From: Gammaproteobacteria bacterium
Lineage (GTDB): Bacteria > Pseudomonadota > Gammaproteobacteria > Granulosicoccales > Granulosicoccaceae
Direction: 5' to 3'
Length of the DNA stretch: 18,096 bases
Assembly (NCBI GenBank): GCA_019634245.1
Contig: JAHQVR010000259.1
Span: 1 to 18,096, forward strand
The position numbers and the translations under genes were made by a program. This document shows, piece after piece, positions 14,545 through 18,096 of this stretch. The notes under the pieces are model-generated. The model searched no databases. It was given only the letters and a program-made list of their open reading frames with translations, and was not told the DNA's origin. The first letter of the stretch is position 1. The number at the start of each line of letters is the position of its first letter.

Positions 14545-14979
14545 TTGTGTCGGGCATTGCATGCGCGGAACATCATTGGGTGGTCAATGAGTTCACGCAT
14601 GACCGACGATCTTGTTTTGAGCACGCTGACAATGGCTTATCGGCAGCGTAAGCCGACCAACAAGGTCATGCTTCACTCAGACCAAGGTTCACAATACACC
14701 AGTCGTGATTGTCAGAAGCTACTCAAGACGCTCAACATTGAACCAAGCATGAGTCGACGTGGTAACTGCTGGGACAATGCGGTAGCAGAAAGCTTCTTCT
14801 CCAATCTAAAGAAGGAAAAAATTCGACGCACAATATACAAAACCCAAGACGATGCACGGGCTGCTGTGTTTAACTACATCGAGATGTTCTACAACCCGAA
14901 TCGGCGACATACTCATAATGATCGAGTGCCGCCAACGATGTTTGAACAACAATATTTTTTGAAGCAGGAAAGTGTTTAG
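14545..14979 (+). pseudogene. IS3-family transposase (OrfB), 5'-truncated remnant
   Basis: About 144 codons of the C-terminal half of an IS3 OrfB DDE integrase are present; full OrfB proteins have about 280. Visible are IIGWSMSSRM, the second catalytic Asp in LHSDQGSQYTS, the final Glu in NCWDNAVAESFFSNLK, and the closing YIEMFYNPNRRH..N..PP. The first catalytic Asp and everything before it are missing. Similarity begins around 14545-14556. The bases before ALHARN read PVV one frame over, so a one-base frameshift or small internal deletion near 14550 is possible. No OrfA is seen. The element cannot transpose on its own. Confidence 0.88.
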
Positions 14980-14997
14980 GAAACTCAGGCCTTACCA
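14973..14997 (-). repeat. Probable right terminal inverted repeat of the IS3 remnant
   Basis: Read on the - strand the sequence starts TGG, ends ACA and contains CCTGAGTTTCCTAA, the style of IS3-family ends (TG at the tip, a GAGTTTC-type core). It overlaps the orfB stop, as is common. The matching left repeat is not convincingly present. Confidence 0.5.
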
Positions 14998-15095
14998 GAG
15001 ACTCCAATACGGCCTGCGTTAGCAATACCCATTTCGAATATTGATGCAATTGCTGTAGCGACACAGTTGCGCTGAAAATTATTAAGCGGGGGCAT
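14985..15095 (-). pseudogene. Beheaded start of an exported-protein gene, cut by the IS3 end
   Basis: On the - strand an ATG at 15095 is preceded by AAAAGGAAA (AGGA, 10 nt upstream). It opens a 36-codon frame: a polar start MPPLNNFQRN, a hydrophobic stretch CVATAIASIFEMG and a signal-peptidase-like IANA|GRI site. The host-derived part runs to 14998, and the last codons and TGA (14987-14985) come from the IS end. It lies 71 bp downstream of, and on the same strand as, the 607-aa beta-helix gene, and has a similar N-terminal plan. The rest of the gene is not in the window. The reading as a truncated gene is inference. Confidence 0.55.
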
Positions 15096-15166
15096 ATTTT
15101 GAATTTCCTTTTAAGAGGTGTTGTGCAAGGATCTTGCGATGGGTGTCTGGGTTAATTATCGCTTTG

Positions 15167-16990
15167 CTACAACTCAAATATCACAGACCCGCCACCTGGC
15201 AATGGCACAACAAAGATCGACCCACTCTCTTCAACTACCAGCTCCAGCGAGCCGATTATGCAGCCTTCGGATGGTCTTAATTCCCCGCGTTGATCGGTAG
15301 GCTGGCAATTGAATCCAGCCCCAATCAAACCGGAATTTGGCTGCGGTGCATGTGTTTCACTAAACCCCCCATTGTCTCGTAGTGAGCCGAGCCTGGGGTC
15401 GCCATCTGCCTCTCGACTACAGCTTCCGTCCTCAACCCAGTCAAATTCGGATGATACTATTGGGGCGCCATCGGCATTGCCGCAATCAGGCCCGCTACGG
15501 CTGTTTGCAATTACATTGTTCTGAAATAATCCGATCACAGCGCCCTGATCACCCCGAAAAATACCGGCGCCATCGTTTGCTCTGTTTCCAGTAAAGGTGT
15601 TGCTAAACAGTTCGACTTCAGCACCTTGACCTACGCGCATACCACCCCCCTCATAGACTGTGGTGTTACTTGAAATGGTATTGTTGACCAAATCCATTAG
15701 TACACCTGGAGAGTAGATATGCAAACCTCCACCTAGTTGGTTGGATGTATTACGCGAGACAGTGGAATTGCGTAACGAAAGTGCATTTCCGCCCCCACGA
15801 ATGGTCAAGCCGCCGCCGTTTAAATTACTACTATTACCACTGATGTTGCTTGTTTGGATAGCAATACTCGGCGTGCCTAATCCGTAGAAACCGCCGCCGC
15901 TAAACGCAGCACTATTACCGCTGATAGAGGTTTGCACTATATACACAGAGTCAGACCCATAGGCGGAAATACCACCGCCTCTATGATTTGAAGTGTTGTC
16001 GCGTATAAAACTACCCTCTATCCGCGAAAAAAAACTCGATATAAAGGCAATGCCGCCGCCTTCACGATTCTCTACAGCAAGTGAGGATGAAATGGCGTTG
16101 TTGCTTATAACACTGCTTTGAATAGTGGTTCCTGAAGAACTACTAATGAGTATGCCGCCGCCATCGCCACCGGTTGTGTTCTGCGATATCACATTGTTAT
16201 TCAATATGATCGATTCGCTTGCATGAATTAACATTCCACCGCCGCCTGAACTACCAACCTGCGCCAAGGCTTGATTCTCAAAGAACAGTGAATTACTAAC
16301 ACCAACATTGCTGGAAGCATCGACATCGAGGCCGCCGCCCTGGCGGTGTGAGTAGTTCCTATCAAAATCGACGTCGTCGATAACCAACTCATTCTCCACG
16401 TCGCGGGCCGCTACTCCACCCCCTCTGAGTGAGGCTGAATTGCCACTGATAATCACGTCTCTTAATGTGAAGAAACCAACGTTATTTACATAAATTGCGC
16501 CACCAACTGACGCACTACCATTGATGAGCGTCATATTGTTTATGTTGACAGTATCGTCCGGGCCACTAACATTGAAAATTCTACTGGCACCGCCTGCGTT
16601 GATAATTAATTGCTCCTCGCCTGGCCCATTAATGGCCACCGACTGAGTGATCGCTATCTCGCCTTCCGCGTTCAAATTTAGTGTTCTGGGGGAATTAAAA
16701 TAACTCGAAAACTGGATGGTATCTGCCACTCCAAAGTCGTTAAGCGATGAATTCACGCAACCACTTAATACAGCACCAGCATCGATGGAATCGACGGCAT
16801 CACGAAGAGAACAGGTTATGCTGCTGGGAATCTCCGAGGCCGTATTGACGGTTAAGGTCGCAGCTTGAGTAGACGCAATGGCAACACTCTGGCTGATTGC
16901 TAAGGCCAAATGACTGAGTTTAAATTTTCGCGTTTCATTCAGCTTTGTATTGCATCCATTCACGCTGAAACACTGTTTGCTAGTGCTCAT
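15167..16990 (-). CDS. Secreted right-handed beta-helix protein, choice-of-anchor-Q type
   Basis: ATG at 16990 (TTG at 16996 is in frame but lies between the ATG and a GGGTGG ribosome site) gives 607 aa. The signal peptide has a long polar N-region (about 22 residues), then LSHLALAISQSVAIAS and cleavage after TQA (about residue 43). The opening TCSLRDAVDSI is the CSLREAI-like motif common in this group. About twelve coils follow, each with a GGG(I/L/F) turn and S.ISGNS-type strands (residues about 155-480), the parallel beta-helix pattern of pectate-lyase-like and polymorphic outer-membrane proteins. The end has RDNGGFSETHAPQPNS, TDQRGELRPS and IGSLEL, the choice-of-anchor-Q signature. The last residues FVVPLPGGGSVIFEL resemble the tail of the neighbouring gene. 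Substrate or adhesive function is unknown. Confidence 0.88.
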   Translation of the reverse strand: MSTSKQCFSVNGCNTKLNETRKFKLSHLALAISQSVAIASTQAATLTVNTASEIPSSITCSLRDAVDSIDAGAVLSGCVNSSLNDFGVADTIQFSSYFNSPRTLNLNAEGEIAITQSVAINGPGEEQLIINAGGASRIFNVSGPDDTVNINNMTLINGSASVGGAIYVNNVGFFTLRDVIISGNSASLRGGGVAARDVENELVIDDVDFDRNYSHRQGGGLDVDASSNVGVSNSLFFENQALAQVGSSGGGGMLIHASESIILNNNVISQNTTGGDGGGILISSSSGTTIQSSVISNNAISSSLAVENREGGGIAFISSFFSRIEGSFIRDNTSNHRGGGISAYGSDSVYIVQTSISGNSAAFSGGGFYGLGTPSIAIQTSNISGNSSNLNGGGLTIRGGGNALSLRNSTVSRNTSNQLGGGLHIYSPGVLMDLVNNTISSNTTVYEGGGMRVGQGAEVELFSNTFTGNRANDGAGIFRGDQGAVIGLFQNNVIANSRSGPDCGNADGAPIVSSEFDWVEDGSCSREADGDPRLGSLRDNGGFSETHAPQPNSGLIGAGFNCQPTDQRGELRPSEGCIIGSLELVVEESGSIFVVPLPGGGSVIFEL

Positions 16991-17010
16991 ACCCAACCAC
17001 CCGATTTATT

Positions 17011-17016
17011 ATTATA
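17011..17016 (-). promoter_or_regulatory. Possible -10 element of the 607-aa beta-helix gene
   Basis: TATAAT, a perfect -10 hexamer, lies on the - strand about 20 nt before the ATG at 16990. The -35 region is weak (GGTTTT at 17-bp spacing). If used, the leader would be only about 14 nt, just long enough to include the GGGTGG ribosome site. Confidence 0.35.
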
Positions 17017-17296
17017 AGTATCATGTTACGCGCAAAACCGACTAGAGCCAAATGAATTTATATTCAAAACGGTCAGGCTCATTGCTGTCCGGCAGTTAAG
17101 GGCAGAGACTGTGTAAAAACGAGATAAATACTATAAGAAGGAAAACTAGTGGCCGTGTCTTGCCTTTTGCCAACTTAGCCAATGGCAGCAATGGGAAAAC
17201 TACCGCCTAATTTGAGTAATGCAAAAGGCCGTGTAATACTCAAAGCAGGCATCAAGCCGATTTCAATCCACTCCCTGCTATCGCAATCACAATCCG
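17017..17296. other. Spacer between the two - strand beta-helix genes
   Basis: No gene, RNA or clear terminator is visible in this 280-bp stretch. GGCCGTGT occurs twice in direct orientation (17152 and 17228), and a loose GCAGG/CCTGC inverted repeat with a long loop follows the stop of the upstream gene. None of these supports a specific call. Confidence 0.4.
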
Positions 17297-18096
17297 TTAT
17301 AGCTCAATAATCACAGCATTCCCGTTCGACAGGGGCACAATATAAAACTCACTATCTGGCTGGCTCTGGTCCAACTCAAACGCTCCGATATCTGCCGCTG
17401 ACCCGCTAGGGCGATTCACGCCTCGCTGATCGGTGGCGGGAGTGTTGGTGCTAACTTGATCCAACGCATTGCTGTCTGCACTGATGGCTAAGGTTTGAGT
17501 TGGCCCGCCATTATCGGCTAAGTCACTGGCAAGGCCAGTGATACTGGCAACGTCATTGGAGCCGCAGTCTGTGTCGGTGTAGAGATTGTTATTAGCTAAA
17601 TTAAATGGTTCCACGATACTAATGGGCGCAAACCTAAAATTGCTCGAGACATCACAACTAGCTGGATCCGCTAAAATTGAGTTGCTGATGTTGAGCTGTG
17701 CGTCTGCTACCGAGTCTAATGCGGGGCCATTATCTTTATCAAAATCGTTGTTTTGATTGTAAACGACCACCGCGATACTACTGGTATTGTTGGCACCAAG
17801 GCGTTGGTTACTGCCTAAGGTCACGTGATTGAGACTGTGGCTACCGCCAAATACGAACAAGGCGTTGCCCAAGCCCTGGCCATCTTGACCTACTGTAACG
17901 TTAGAACCATCCCCGCCGCCATCACCGCCCTCAGCACTGTTGCCGATAAGTGTGCTGTTGACAGCCGTAACGGTGCCCGACAGCCCTTCTGAGTAATAAA
18001 TAACCTCGAAGCCCGCGGCAGGGGTACGGAGGTCCCGGCCTTTCAGCTCCGCATGGAAGGTCTTGCTGTCGGTGAACACGAGCAAGTTGCCGACGA
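17297..18096 (-). CDS. Choice-of-anchor-Q beta-helix protein, N-terminus beyond the window
   Basis: The - strand frame is open through the last base of the window, so the start lies outside; about 265 residues are visible. The TTG at 18085 is not supported as a start. Asn/Ser/Gly-rich coils (TAVNSTLIGNSAEGGDGGGDG, here given only to its first part; also SHSLNHVTLGSN and LNISNSILAD) are followed by the classic choice-of-anchor-Q end: LADNGGPTQTLAI, ALDQVSTNTPATDQRGVNRP and ADIGAFELDQ. The final residues FYIVPLSNGNAVIIEL match the pattern of the neighbouring 607-aa protein. The last 86 bp of the window (the most N-terminal visible codons) are markedly GC-richer than the rest. Export is inferred from the family; no signal peptide is visible. 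Confidence 0.85.
   Translation of the reverse strand, partial: VGNLLVFTDSKTFHAELKGRDLRTPAAGFEVIYYSEGLSGTVTAVNSTLIGNSAEGGDGGGDGSNVTVGQDGQGLGNALFVFGGSHSLNHVTLGSNQRLGANNTSSIAVVVYNQNNDFDKDNGPALDSVADAQLNISNSILADPASCDVSSNFRFAPISIVEPFNLANNNLYTDTDCGSNDVASITGLASDLADNGGPTQTLAISADSNALDQVSTNTPATDQRGVNRPSGSAADIGAFELDQSQPDSEFYIVPLSNGNAVIIEL

Larger units (their letters stand above)
14545..14997 (+). mobile_element. Right-hand remnant of an IS3-family insertion sequence
   Basis: The remnant comprises the 3' part of orfB and a probable terminal inverted repeat ending at 14997. The left part of the element is lost. Its right end has cut a - strand gene of an exported protein (start at 15095). The insertion lies between the nuclease gene and the row of - strand beta-helix genes. 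Confidence 0.7.

Noticed and set aside
1..18096. CRISPR array, integrase, toxin-antitoxin pair or prophage genes
   Set aside because: I looked on both strands and found no regularly spaced repeats and no recognisable integrase or phage gene. The only mobile-element gene is the IS3 remnant.

Overview
The window looks like chromosome from a gammaproteobacterium of moderate GC, probably marine. The left half has the order ruvB-ybgC-tolQ-tolR-tolA-tolB-pal-cpoB-queE-queC followed by tRNA-Lys, which is the order known from Pseudomonas and relatives. The secreted beta-helix proteins of the choice-of-anchor-Q type and an ExeM/NucH-type extracellular nuclease are common in marine gammaproteobacteria. 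Genus cannot be assigned from this sequence alone.

Region 1 (1-8198, + strand) is conserved core. It holds the 3' part of ruvB (Holliday junction helicase), the thioesterase ybgC one base downstream, and the complete Tol-Pal trans-envelope system. TolQ/TolR form the proton-driven motor, TolA the energised rod, TolB the periplasmic beta-propeller, Pal the peptidoglycan-binding lipoprotein, and CpoB the TolA-binding coordinator. Two 7-deazaguanine (preQ0) genes, queE and queC, follow with short gaps and may be cotranscribed. Local oddities are a 12-bp tandem duplication over the tolB stop, a double hairpin between pal and cpoB, and a very long proline/alanine-rich linker in CpoB. A single-domain PqiA-like membrane protein lies convergent to queC (8184-8750, - strand).

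Region 2 (8751-9632) is the tRNA-Lys locus and the most unusual part. A strong sigma70-type promoter precedes a tRNA-Lys(UUU) copy that is broken exactly in the T loop, after GTTCGA, by a roughly 70-bp module of consecutive hairpins; 11 nt of the tRNA T arm reappear on the far side. An intact tRNA-Lys with encoded CCA and a terminator follows. Then comes a second, diverged copy of the hairpin module, again starting with GTTCGA and again ending in the tRNA-Lys 3' end, this time complete with the terminator. The two modules keep the same stems through compensatory base changes and keep the same loop sizes. I see this as a candidate tRNA T-loop-associated structured repeat or mobile element, and I do not know a named family for it.

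Region 3 (9633-18096) is accessory and rich in secreted proteins. It holds a very acidic beta-helix protein with a regular 27-residue period and its own strong terminator, and a 1084-aa multidomain extracellular nuclease (duplicated lamin-tail-like domain, OB-like region, EEP catalytic domain, calcium-type repeat, Arg-rich tail). A 5'-truncated IS3-family transposase with a recognisable right end follows. On the - strand lies a row of exported-protein genes: a beta-helix gene that runs off the window end, a complete 607-aa beta-helix gene, and the beheaded start (signal peptide only) of a third gene cut by the IS3 end. The two readable C-termini share a VPL..G..VI.EL tail. This layout fits a variable region beside a tRNA gene that is a known island-insertion site in Pseudomonas, but no integrase is visible here.
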